From positions 1 to 20,067 of the IMG/VR virus record IMGVR_UViG_3300037882_001392: 20,067 nt of DNA. One strand, written 5' to 3'. The notes beneath the pieces were generated by a model. The model made no database searches, was not told the origin of the DNA, and saw only the letters and a list, made by a program, of their open reading frames with translations. Shown piece by piece: positions 1 through 7,258 of the stretch; the stretch's first letter is position 1, and each line of letters begins with the position of its first letter. The stretch is from a virus. The position numbers and the translations under genes are program-made.

Positions 1-1105
1 CTGTATGATCCAGACGAAGTTTGCCATAGCGCTTTTGAATCAGATCATATACAATCGCATGAGTAAGAGAAGAGACTCCATAAGATATGATGAGATAGCG
101 ATCAGAGACAACTCTAATATGTTTCGCCATCGTGCCAGTCAGAATGCTGCGAACTAACTGATTCGAACTGTCATCAAAATCTTCAAAGAGTTTGCCAGAT
201 ACAAAATCTGTAATCTCTGGATTTATTGTCTGCGCTTGCGAAGTAGAAATGAGTTGAAGTCCGGAGGTAGTGTATGCATAATGATTACCTGTATTTGCAT
301 CCTGAGCAATTAGATCAAGACTAGACAAACCGCCGGAAGATACAATCTCGCGGAAATTGAAAGGGTAACGAGCGTTTCCACTATAAAGTGCTGCAACTGC
401 ATTTGATGAAGTGTAAGCAATAAAGCCGAGAAGGTGATTGACGCAGAAAGAAAGTTCCCCTCTTGCTCCTTGAACTGCACCGCCGCCGGCTCCAGTAATA
501 AGGGAAGGAGTAAAATCAGTCGGATCAATCGTGGAAGACCATGCAACTTCAGACTTGTTCCAGCAGATAAGATAACCTGAACTTGGGCAGATTCCGATTG
601 CAGCTCCGACACCTACAACTAAGATGCCGGTTAGAACTACAACATCAAATACGTTTGTACCGAAGTTATATTGTAAGCAGCCAACACCTTCGATGTAAAT
701 GTAAGTTACGCCGGACACAAAAGCCGTAGTCACCAGCCCCGGATAAATTCCTTGCAATACCCAAACACCTGCAACTAGAGTATAGAACTGTCCACCGGAA
801 CGAATGCCAAGATAGATTTTATTTCCATCACCATCACGAAGCAGTTTAATGTCAGTGAAGGTAGAAAGAGCAGAAGTTACAATCTGAGTGTATCCAACAC
901 TTTGAAGTCCATCTGCTCCAGGCATTACATTGTGTGCGTAGTAGAACTGAGGAATACCTACGTCTCTATCCAAGTCCGCGTTTGAATCTACATCCCGGTT
1001 GAAGTTCTGGTCCGTCTGCTTGATAATAACAGTACGGCCAAAATTATCCGAAAGAAACGGAAATGACTTGGCAGAAAGATTTCCCCGATATGTGTACTGG
1101 GCCAT
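1..1105 (-). CDS. Virion structural protein, nozzle-like (3' end outside window)
   Basis: This minus-strand frame is open from the ATG at 1105 to the left edge: 368 codons without a stop, so the gene is truncated at its C-terminus. It begins MAQYTYRGNLSAK and is rich in short beta-type stretches. Around residues 197-201 it has DPTDFTP directly after a tryptophan-containing strand. I associate this pattern with tail nozzle or packaged-DNA-stabilising (gp10-like) proteins of short-tailed phages, which are beta-propeller-like. No membrane segment or signal peptide is evident. It lies 11 nt downstream of the tailspike or fibre gene. The leader CTAAAGAAATCT resembles that of the tailspike gene. 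The coding call is secure. The nozzle assignment rests on composition and on position after the adaptor and spike genes. It could instead be another tail-tube component. Confidence 0.82.
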   Translation of the reverse strand, partial: MAQYTYRGNLSAKSFPFLSDNFGRTVIIKQTDQNFNRDVDSNADLDRDVGIPQFYYAHNVMPGADGLQSVGYTQIVTSALSTFTDIKLLRDGDGNKIYLGIRSGGQFYTLVAGVWVLQGIYPGLVTTAFVSGVTYIYIEGVGCLQYNFGTNVFDVVVLTGILVVGVGAAIGICPSSGYLICWNKSEVAWSSTIDPTDFTPSLITGAGGGAVQGARGELSFCVNHLLGFIAYTSSNAVAALYSGNARYPFNFREIVSSGGLSSLDLIAQDANTGNHYAYTTSGLQLISTSQAQTINPEITDFVSGKLFEDFDDSSNQLVRSILTGTMAKHIRVVSDRYLIISYGVSSLTHAIVYDLIQKRYGKLRLDHT

Positions 1106-1116
1106 TCTAGATTTCT

Positions 1117-2796
1117 TTAGATTCTGAACGAGCCTGAGATTGTCACATCAGCAAGCGGTGCCCAAGTCGGCGGATATACAGTTCCTACGTTTATTGCTCC
1201 AACTCCAAGAGAAATACTAGTTGCCGTATTTACCGCAGTGACAAGTCCGCCCTGCGCTGCATTGAATGGGAGACTGAAGAAAGTCAGGCCAGCAGTAGCA
1301 GCCGTAGTAGTTGTAGACTGCACTCGGATTGTGAAGTGGACAATGTTTCCAATTCGAGTATATAGTCCCGTATATGTCGGACTTCCTACAACTGTGAGAG
1401 ATGTAGGAGCCGGAACATAAGTATTCTCATCGTAATGCTTAAGAACATCCGACGTATTGAATTTGATACCTTGAGGACACTTGTCTGGCTGTACGATACC
1501 GCTACCAATTTCCAGAACACCAGACCACACTGTAGTCGTGGAATTATCTGTAATTCCTACGGTATATCCAACATCGTCTAGGTTACAAGCGCTAGCAGTC
1601 ACATCAATGATGATAGTGCCAACCTGTCCGCCGTTGATAGTTCCGCCCTGAGCTGCAACCATATGATGTACGCCATCATTGAAGCAGTTGATAAAGCGAT
1701 TACGGACTCCGTTGTCTACAACATCTTCACCGACGTTGCCTTCAAAATCCATCCCAATAAACGTATTGGCATTTGTATTGGTAGAAAGCAGTACACCACT
1801 ACCGCCGGCAGTGATATTTCCTTCGCTAGTTCCACCAATGAATGTATTTGCAATCGCACTTGCGCAGTTAATTCCAGGTCCTGCACATCCTTCCATCACC
1901 ATATTGATGAAAGTATTATCGCTTGTCTGTTCTCCAGCTTGCCGCTCATCAAGCAACATTCCGGTTGGGATAGGAGTTACCCAGCCAACTTCATTTGCAG
2001 TTGCAAAGATATCTTGGAAGTAATTCGATACCAGGAAATTCGTTTGCAGGCCAATGAGTGTAAAGTTCCGGAAACGCAGATTGATGAATCGGGAATGCGT
2101 AATTCCTCGAATCCGCATGGCAGTAGTACCGCCGCTAGCGAATGCATCAATCTCAATGTTCTCAATGCTGATGTTACTTTGAACTGTGCCAGAACCCCCA
2201 GGACCTTCATCAACTAGAAGTCCAATTCCTGCGCCCGTGTAATTGAAAATTACCCTACCGTGGCCAATGATCCGAGTTCCATAGACTGCGAAATTCGGAA
2301 GCGAGGATACTTTATAAGTTCCTGGCGCAAAGTGAAGTTCTCTGGAAGCTGCAAATGCAGCAGCAATTCCTGCAGTCGAATCTAGAACACCGGTACGATC
2401 TACACCAACAGCGTCATTTGCCCAGATGGTGTATTCATTTACTTCGTGCTGAGACTGAGTTACCGCGCCAGTGAAATTCTTGGTGACAACAACTGAGCCG
2501 TCGTTTACAGCAGTAAGATCAATCTCAGGAAAACCTACAGCGTCAACAAAATCACCTACAGTTGCCCCAACTAGGAGAGTGAAGGAACTTGTGGATGTTT
2601 CTAGATAATCGACGCCCCTAGTAAGTTTTGCGCCATTCTTAAATACTAGCAAGCTGTCAGTATTTAGAACGTAATTAAAGTTGGTGAGAGTAAAGAGAGT
2701 TTGGGCAGCAGCCGCGACAAAATTCTGCGTGACAAGAGTGCCAGCAGAATTAACTAGAGCTGTAGTACCGCCCGGATTCCAAATATTAGCAGCCAT
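1117..2796 (-). CDS. Tailspike or tail fibre protein with predicted beta-helix
   Basis: 559 aa. Residues 1 to about 110 form a virion-attachment-type region: VAAAAQTLFTLTNF, then VFKNGAKLTRGVDYLE and a VGDFVDAVGFP stretch, as in N-termini of many phage tail fibres. From about residue 127, GVDRTG, then an Ala-rich helix and LHFAPGTYKVSSLP mark the usual entry of a right-handed parallel beta-helix (pectate-lyase-like fold). Residues about 200-400 carry repeated N/G-rich rungs such as NTFI, NRFI and NTFIGM. The last 90 residues form a separate Thr/Val-rich domain ending TISGSFRI, probably for trimerisation or receptor contact. Family knowledge says such proteins bind and often cleave surface polysaccharide. 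Whether this one is an enzyme cannot be seen. It lies 8 nt after the adaptor gene. The SD is weak (CTAAGAAA). Confidence 0.85.
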   Translation of the reverse strand: MAANIWNPGGTTALVNSAGTLVTQNFVAAAAQTLFTLTNFNYVLNTDSLLVFKNGAKLTRGVDYLETSTSSFTLLVGATVGDFVDAVGFPEIDLTAVNDGSVVVTKNFTGAVTQSQHEVNEYTIWANDAVGVDRTGVLDSTAGIAAAFAASRELHFAPGTYKVSSLPNFAVYGTRIIGHGRVIFNYTGAGIGLLVDEGPGGSGTVQSNISIENIEIDAFASGGTTAMRIRGITHSRFINLRFRNFTLIGLQTNFLVSNYFQDIFATANEVGWVTPIPTGMLLDERQAGEQTSDNTFINMVMEGCAGPGINCASAIANTFIGGTSEGNITAGGSGVLLSTNTNANTFIGMDFEGNVGEDVVDNGVRNRFINCFNDGVHHMVAAQGGTINGGQVGTIIIDVTASACNLDDVGYTVGITDNSTTTVWSGVLEIGSGIVQPDKCPQGIKFNTSDVLKHYDENTYVPAPTSLTVVGSPTYTGLYTRIGNIVHFTIRVQSTTTTAATAGLTFFSLPFNAAQGGLVTAVNTATSISLGVGAINVGTVYPPTWAPLADVTISGSFRI

Positions 2797-2804
2797 GAGA
2801 TTTC

Positions 2805-3395
2805 TTAGTAACCTTCAGGTTGAATTGAATCAGCACTGATTGCTGCAATTTGTTCAGCAAGTTCCTGTTTATACAGTCCTGCTTCGTCATCTTTGCCCAT
2901 ACCTTTGAATACCCTGGAAGCTGCTTCATACACAATTGCATATGGATGATCTAATGCTATCCAGCTATTGAAGCCGCCAGTAGTAACATCAGGATTTACA
3001 TAGCAGCCAAGCAGTGCATACTGGAAACTGGTACTACTTCTTATGTCTACCTCATCTCCAGCAACATAAAAAATATCCTCTCTTGAGAGGCCGCTTCCAT
3101 CTACAACTTGTTTCGGCGCCACTAAGGTAAAGAAGTTTCCTGGGCTGGAAAACGTTGCATCATATTTCCGAAGATATTTGATGGAGCGCCAAAGAGGAAT
3201 CAGAGTACGGTATTGGAATTGCTGGTAGTAACCTGCGGCGGAAAAAGAGATACCTTTTTCGAGTATGTCTTTATACCAAAAATCCAGCTGGTGAAGTTTA
3301 AGAGTCGCGGCCCGAACGGCACTCGCAGTACTATCCACCAAATCAGGACGTCTGGTAAGAACATAAACTTCTTGAATGAGTTCTGCGAGTGTCAT
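2805..3395 (-). CDS. Head-tail adaptor protein, SU10/gp4-like
   Basis: 196 aa. The N-terminus MTLAELIQEVYVLTRRPDLVDST, followed by a helix (SAVRAATLKLHQLDF) and a beta-rich middle (residues 50-145), matches what I know of adaptor proteins in SU10-like and other short-tailed phages. There, a ring of adaptors sits under the portal and joins it to the nozzle. The C-terminus is helical (AGLYKQELAEQIAAISAD). The gene is 6 nt downstream of the 164-aa protein and 8 nt upstream of the tailspike, inside the virion block, which fits a head-tail joining role. The family assignment comes from memory of sequence pattern and from context, not from an alignment. A head-completion protein of another family is the main alternative. 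Confidence 0.82.
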   Translation of the reverse strand: MTLAELIQEVYVLTRRPDLVDSTASAVRAATLKLHQLDFWYKDILEKGISFSAAGYYQQFQYRTLIPLWRSIKYLRKYDATFSSPGNFFTLVAPKQVVDGSGLSREDIFYVAGDEVDIRSSTSFQYALLGCYVNPDVTTGGFNSWIALDHPYAIVYEAASRVFKGMGKDDEAGLYKQELAEQIAAISADSIQPEGY

Positions 3396-3401
3396 TGGAA
3401 T

Positions 3402-3896
3402 TTATTTCACTCGAATTGTCGGCACTGTGGAAACTCCAGAAGCTTTTCCAGCCGAGCCAGATGCCATATCAACAATGCTCGCAGACGTTGCCATATTTAG
3501 TGGCCCCTGCTGTGAATTTCCCATCTGGTTTTCCGGATTTGTAGCCGCCGCCATCTCAGCTTTTACTTCTGCGAGGATTTTTGCCCGAAGCCCGGCAATC
3601 GGATCTTCGTAACTTTCCACAACCCGCTCATTCAAATCCACGGAAAGCATTGTATGCCCGCCCGCGATTTCATTTTCCAGGTGTTCGATCTCGCTAACAA
3701 CATCAGTTGCAAAGCGATGATCAATAAAATGTGCAGGCTTGCCATTGGGAAAAAGATACAAACAATAGCGGATTGCAGACTTGAACAGGGCTTTCTGCTT
3801 GGCTTTTGCCTGACTCATTACAACTACCGGAATTGGAGTTGACGGCATTGCGCCTGCGCCTGCGCCATCGAACAAAGAAGCTGAAGAAGTACTCAT
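3402..3896 (-). CDS. Hypothetical virion-block protein (164 aa)
   Basis: I do not recognise the family. The N-terminal 30 residues are Ala/Gly/Ser-rich. Residues 30-100 are predicted helical, with basic AKAKQKALFKSA followed by YLFPNGKPAHFIDHRF. Residues 100-116 form a charged helix (LRAKILAEVKAEMAAA). The C-terminal 45 residues are low-complexity Ser/Ala/Gly/Asn. No cysteine cluster or membrane segment is present. Its start codon overlaps the stop of a possible 29-aa ORF (ATGA at 3893-3896), and it sits between the capsid module and the adaptor. By position it may be a head-completion or minor virion protein, but the sequence itself does not show this. Confidence 0.75.
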   Translation of the reverse strand: MSTSSASLFDGAGAGAMPSTPIPVVVMSQAKAKQKALFKSAIRYCLYLFPNGKPAHFIDHRFATDVVSEIEHLENEIAGGHTMLSVDLNERVVESYEDPIAGLRAKILAEVKAEMAAATNPENQMGNSQQGPLNMATSASIVDMASGSAGKASGVSTVPTIRVK

Positions 3897-3982
3897 AATT
3901 GCGGACTCAAAGAAGGAAGTGGAAGAAAAGGAGTAGAGACAAAAATGGCTTTTGTAATCACAGAGCCGACCAACTGCGTCAT
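3893..3982 (-). CDS. Possible 29-aa ORF translationally coupled to next gene
   Basis: This small frame runs from ATG at 3982 to TGA at 3893 and reads MTQLVGSVITKAIF, then a Pro/Ser/Leu-rich tail. GAGGT lies a few bases before the start. Its stop shares the ATGA with the start of the 164-aa gene, which has no purine-rich SD of its own: the upstream bases are CTTCCTTCTTTGAGTCCGC. The product may therefore serve mainly to bring ribosomes to the downstream start. There is no recognisable domain, and the first half is mildly hydrophobic. At this length chance cannot be excluded. Signal placement is the only evidence. Confidence 0.4.
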   Translation of the reverse strand: MTQLVGSVITKAIFVSTPFLPLPSLSPQL

Positions 3983-4031
3983 ACCTACCTCACCACCACA
4001 AAACTGAAAAAGGAATTGAAAGAGGTATGAA

Positions 4032-4059
4032 GCGCAAAACTTCTATGAGTTTTATGCGC
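4032..4059. other. Stem-loop in the 171-nt gap downstream of the 70-aa gene
   Basis: On the minus strand, GCGC-AT-AAAACT, loop CATAGA, AGTTTT-GCGC gives 4 + 6 bp with a 2-nt bulge, starting 9 nt after the stop of the 70-aa gene. No continuous U-tract follows at once, only a pyrimidine-rich stretch. It may slow or process the late transcript after the capsid genes rather than end it. It is the longest internal gap in the late block. Confidence 0.4.
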
Positions 4060-4067
4060 CCGGATTA

Positions 4068-4280
4068 TTAGAAGCCAGTAATGATTTGAAACCGCTTCCA
4101 AGGCGGAACAATCGTACTAGCGGCTGCGTTTGAATCAGTTCCAGGAAGGGTTACTTGCCCAGTTGTGCCGTTCGGAACTAGCGCGTTATTTGCGCCATTG
4201 CTCCGAATTGTCACACTGCTGATATAACCCGGATCAGTAGCTGCCATTCCTGGAGGATTGATTTGAACTAGAGTTGCCAT
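4068..4280 (-). CDS. Small capsid-adjacent protein (70 aa), unknown
   Basis: 70 aa, starting 9 nt after the major capsid stop, with SD AAAGGA. It is rich in Asn, Thr, Gly and Pro, with VTIRSNGANNALVPNG in the middle and PPWKRFQIITGF at the end. It shares the RSNGAN string with the 220-aa probable decoration protein upstream (VLRSNGANSV). A second copy of a small beta turn-rich motif is therefore possible, though six residues do not prove homology. Position directly behind the capsid gene suggests a minor head protein. No family is recognised. Confidence 0.7.
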   Translation of the reverse strand: MATLVQINPPGMAATDPGYISSVTIRSNGANNALVPNGTTGQVTLPGTDSNAAASTIVPPWKRFQIITGF

Positions 4281-4289
4281 TTCTATCCT

Positions 4290-5513
4290 TTAGCCAGCAG
4301 CGCCAGCAGTCAAGGCAGTAATGACACAGTTGGCAGGAGGATTCTTGACAACGGTAGTCAGTTCCGTCGTCAAAGTACCGCCAACAGCATCAACTCCGTT
4401 GTCCGAAACATCTTCCGACTCCATGTTGAATTCCTTATTCTGCGTCTTACGATCACCAAGATAGGCAACGCGGAAAGTGGACAGATCAACAACGAAGGCA
4501 TATCCTTGCCAAGCCACGTTGGAATTCAGCAGCGGATGTTCAATCATACGGAAAGTTCCACGACTCGTATTGAAAGTCGTGAAGCGCATTCCAAAACTGG
4601 TCTGACTTTGAACCAGCTGATAGGTGCCATTCAAACGACCAATCTGATTGATAACCCGCCAAGCGCGGCCACCCACAAACATAACGCGCTCATTGGCAAC
4701 TTTCGGATCCGTAGTTTGGTTAAAGCACGGATCAACAAAACCTTCCAACTGCGTGAAGTTCGTAGTAGCGCCAGCCACAGAGATGTTAGGAACAACGTAA
4801 CTTGCCGGATAGTAAGTCAGATTTCCGACAATTGCCAGCAATCCATCCATCGTGCGGAAAGGCTGACCATTACGAATACCTTGAGATCTCTGGCTAAATA
4901 TCATACCCTTCTCAATGTCGGCAGCATGGAAAGCTGCACAATCTTGACGACTTTCGGCAATATTCGAGTCGCCAGCAATCATCTGCGTGGCACGAATCGT
5001 ATCCGAAATCGCCCAAGTATTCCGGAAAATTTGCGTCAGGTTAGTGATGCGAACCGGATTGATAATCAGGGCATTCGGACGAACCGAACCTTCTTCGTAA
5101 GCCGTACCAACTTGGTAGATGGCAATCGAAGCGGCAATTGCAACTGCGGCAGTAGAACCAACTGCACGAGTAACACTGACCTGAGTCGGAGAGATAATCG
5201 CATTGATGATGATAACTTCACCAGTAGATTCCACTCGCATCAGCATGTTCGGCAGAACATTCAGAGTAGAAAGAACAGTGAAAACAGTATCACCAATTGC
5301 TTGGCCGGCGGCAGAAAGAACCAAGTTCGGAAAGAGCATGGTCTTTGTGAAGAAGCCGTGTTCAATTTGAACGGCAGTTTCAGTTGCCAACATGCTAGTC
5401 AATACAAACAGGGGCGCAGTTCCATTTGGCATCAAACGCGTAAGCATTCCTGCATACGATTTTTCTGCAAGATCCTGCGTCAGAACCGCAGTGGTAAAGA
5501 TACCGGTAGACAT
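4290..5513 (-). CDS. Major capsid protein, SU10/DUF5309-like HK97 fold
   Basis: 407 aa. The central motif TNLTQIFRNTWAISDT (residues about 157-172) and the following helical SNIAESRQDCAAFHAADIEKGMIF are typical of the SU10-type major capsid family (DUF5309), which has the HK97 fold. RTMDGLLAI (about 220-228) is the usual turn after the long spine helix. The N-terminus (STGIFTTAVLTQDLAEKSY) forms the N-arm. Residues 95-135 (GEVIIINAIISPTQVSVTRAVG) form an inserted beta region. It builds the icosahedral shell. It follows the scaffold-like and decoration-like genes (36 nt after the latter). The start ATG at 5513 has SD AAGGA about 10 nt upstream inside a leader shared with two other genes. The call is strong by motif and by context. 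Confidence 0.92.
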   Translation of the reverse strand: MSTGIFTTAVLTQDLAEKSYAGMLTRLMPNGTAPLFVLTSMLATETAVQIEHGFFTKTMLFPNLVLSAAGQAIGDTVFTVLSTLNVLPNMLMRVESTGEVIIINAIISPTQVSVTRAVGSTAAVAIAASIAIYQVGTAYEEGSVRPNALIINPVRITNLTQIFRNTWAISDTIRATQMIAGDSNIAESRQDCAAFHAADIEKGMIFSQRSQGIRNGQPFRTMDGLLAIVGNLTYYPASYVVPNISVAGATTNFTQLEGFVDPCFNQTTDPKVANERVMFVGGRAWRVINQIGRLNGTYQLVQSQTSFGMRFTTFNTSRGTFRMIEHPLLNSNVAWQGYAFVVDLSTFRVAYLGDRKTQNKEFNMESEDVSDNGVDAVGGTLTTELTTVVKNPPANCVITALTAGAAG

Positions 5514-5549
5514 AATGAGAAGTCCTTAGAGAAGAGGATGGGAGAAGAT

Positions 5550-6212
5550 TTACAGAAGACCTTGGCCGAGACCGTAGAACGAAACTCGCGGGCTAAATTG
5601 CGGAGCAATGATTGCAGTCGCGTTGGCATTGCCAGACATAGTGACAGATCGAGCTGCAATGTTGACACCGATAATCGTAGTGCCTTGCAAACCAGAAACT
5701 GCATTCAGAACAATCATGCCCGGAGTCAGAGCCGCAACTTCCGCATCAGTCAGTCCGGTAAGAATTGGACTTGCGTTAGTACCAGAAGCAGCTGCAACCG
5801 TACGAGCCGGAGTTCCATTCTGAATAGTGACCAGGAATTTCTTCACGCTGGAAGCATTGGTAATTGGGTTAGTTACCGTGATCCCGGTGTTGGCCGTCGC
5901 AGTCAGGGTGCTATTGAATGCAAGACTTTGAATGTAAGTCAGTTCAAAAGTAGTGCCAACATCAACAGCTTGTCCGCCGGAAACGGAGTTAATTGCAGCG
6001 ATGATGTTTGCAGCTGTGTCGATTGTATCAACCGAGTTAGCGCCATTGGAACGTAGCACAATTCCGGCAAGAATTGCAGGCGCCAAAAGAGTCAGCGGCT
6101 GAGTTGCAACTGCCGCCGGAATAACTTGCGCTTGGCAAAGAACATCGCCAATAGAAAGCAGCCGTTCAGCCGAAGCATTGTTATCGTATACAGTAGGTTT
6201 CAGAAGAGACAT
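5550..6212 (-). CDS. Probable head decoration protein
   Basis: 220 aa, located just upstream of the major capsid gene and just downstream of the scaffold-like gene. It is rich in Ala, Thr, Val, Ile and Asn, with alternating beta-type segments and few charged residues, as in capsid decoration or cementing proteins. Residues about 40-75 read LTLLAPAILAGIVLRSNGANS followed by DTIDTAANIIAAINS. The region LTDAEVAALTPGMIVLNAVSG (about 150-170) resembles small beta-barrel domains of virion proteins. The leader TCCTCTAAGGAAATTTT ends 4 nt before the ATG, with a strong SD. Decoration is inferred from composition and position. A capsid fibre subunit is an alternative. Confidence 0.78.
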   Translation of the reverse strand: MSLLKPTVYDNNASAERLLSIGDVLCQAQVIPAAVATQPLTLLAPAILAGIVLRSNGANSVDTIDTAANIIAAINSVSGGQAVDVGTTFELTYIQSLAFNSTLTATANTGITVTNPITNASSVKKFLVTIQNGTPARTVAAASGTNASPILTGLTDAEVAALTPGMIVLNAVSGLQGTTIIGVNIAARSVTMSGNANATAIIAPQFSPRVSFYGLGQGLL

Positions 6213-6274
6213 GGTAAAATTTCCTTAGAGGAGAAAAGAGAGGAAGGACACATACTAGTCAGAATTCTGGAACT

Positions 6275-6970
6275 CTAACCCAGGAACTTTGACCAATCAT
6301 AACCACCAACTTCTGCTTTCTTTCCAGCGGCAGTTTTACTTTGCTTTTCTTGCGGCATAAACGCTTTGCCTGCGTCAGAAATATAAGCCCGGGCCATTGT
6401 CAGAAGTTCAGCAGAAGTAGCATTCGGATACTTTGAAGCAAATTGAGTTTGCATTGCTTCAATCATGGGCTGGATTGCCGGATGTGCAAGTGCAGGATTT
6501 TCTGTAGTAAGTCCATCAGAAAGTCCTTGTTTACGAAGCAGAGCCGGAAGTTGCTTAGCAAAATTATCTTGCGCTTGGGCAACTGCACTTTCCGCAATCT
6601 TCGTAGCTGCAAATGCACTCTGCGCATAAACTGTTTGGCTGGTAGCTTGAAGCATTTCAACAAGAGCTTTCGTTGCTCCATCTCCACCAGCTTGAATTGC
6701 AGCCAACTGTTCTGGCTTGATAACCTTTGCAAAGTCAATCTTGGATGCAGACTCCATCAACTTCTGCGGATCAGCCTTGAAATTTACTGGCTCGGAACCC
6801 GGAGCTGCATCTTTACTAGGTTGCCAGAAGTCCTTATGAACATCAAGCGGTGATCCAGGAGGAACTTCTTCCTGCTTTTCTGGAGCAGGAGTTTGCGGTT
6901 TTGCTTCTAGCTGCGGAGATGCCACAGTAGGAGTACGGAACAGTTCGGCAACGGAGTTAAAAAGTGACAT
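6275..6970 (-). CDS. Scaffold-like capsid assembly protein
   Basis: 231 aa. The protein starts MSLFNSVAELFRTPT, followed by a Pro/Gln/Glu-rich disordered stretch (residues 18-45) with an FWQP motif. Residues about 70-150 are strongly helical, Ala/Gln-rich and charged (FAATKIAESAVAQAQDNFAK). The end is basic then aromatic (KSKTAAGKKAEVGGYDWSKFLG). This layout fits phage scaffolding proteins: disordered N-terminus, helical middle, and a C-terminal capsid-binding tip. The location between portal and capsid genes agrees. No protease motif is seen, so it is probably not a fused maturation protease. The SD is AGGAT. It is a member of the late block, 62 nt upstream of the decoration gene. Confidence 0.82.
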   Translation of the reverse strand: MSLFNSVAELFRTPTVASPQLEAKPQTPAPEKQEEVPPGSPLDVHKDFWQPSKDAAPGSEPVNFKADPQKLMESASKIDFAKVIKPEQLAAIQAGGDGATKALVEMLQATSQTVYAQSAFAATKIAESAVAQAQDNFAKQLPALLRKQGLSDGLTTENPALAHPAIQPMIEAMQTQFASKYPNATSAELLTMARAYISDAGKAFMPQEKQSKTAAGKKAEVGGYDWSKFLG

Positions 6971-6985
6971 GATGGAAAATCCTAT

Positions 6986-7258
6986 TTACAGGTTGGTGGG
7001 AAGGAGAGTTGCAGTTTCCGCTGCTTCGGCTTCATCAAGAAGAAGGGTAAGAACTTCGATTCGGCCGTGTAGTTCGGCTTCTGCTTGTTGAAACTTTTCT
7101 GGATTTGCTGGATCAAACTTAAGCTCCAGACGCTCCATTGCCGAGAAGGTGCGAAGATTATGAATTGTTGCTTTATTGGCTGCTGTTAGAAGCCTGCCAA
7201 TTCGCTGCTCTTCTTCGGAAAGGACATACATTTCAAACGGGGATGGAACTTTCTTCAT
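6986..7258 (-). CDS. Hypothetical 90-aa helical protein
   Basis: 90 aa, unrecognised. It is mostly charged helix: YVLSEEEQRIGRLLTAANKATIHNLRTFSAMERLELKF, then EKFQQAEAELHGRIEVLTLLLDEAEAAE. A short coiled coil is likely. Its start overlaps the stop of the portal gene by four bases (ATGA at 7255-7258), so translation is probably coupled and the product may be needed in proportion to portal. It sits between portal and scaffold, where small assembly factors often lie. No enzyme motif or membrane segment. Confidence 0.78.
   Translation of the reverse strand: MKKVPSPFEMYVLSEEEQRIGRLLTAANKATIHNLRTFSAMERLELKFDPANPEKFQQAEAELHGRIEVLTLLLDEAEAAETATLLPTNL

Noticed and set aside
310-612. 100-codon minus-strand frame within the left-edge gene
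   Set aside because: It is in another frame of the long open virion gene at 1-1105, and its Leu-rich product has no gene-start signals.
3945-4007. 20-codon plus-strand frame starting MAFVITEP, reminiscent of ferredoxin N-termini
   Set aside because: It stops after 20 codons, has no cysteine-cluster pattern, and lies antisense in the late block. The resemblance is limited to eight residues.
4506-6056. Long open frame on the plus strand (about 516 codons) antisense to the capsid and decoration genes
   Set aside because: Its product is rich in Arg, Ser, Asn and Thr without domains. The opposite strand encodes a recognisable capsid protein, so the openness follows from its codon use.
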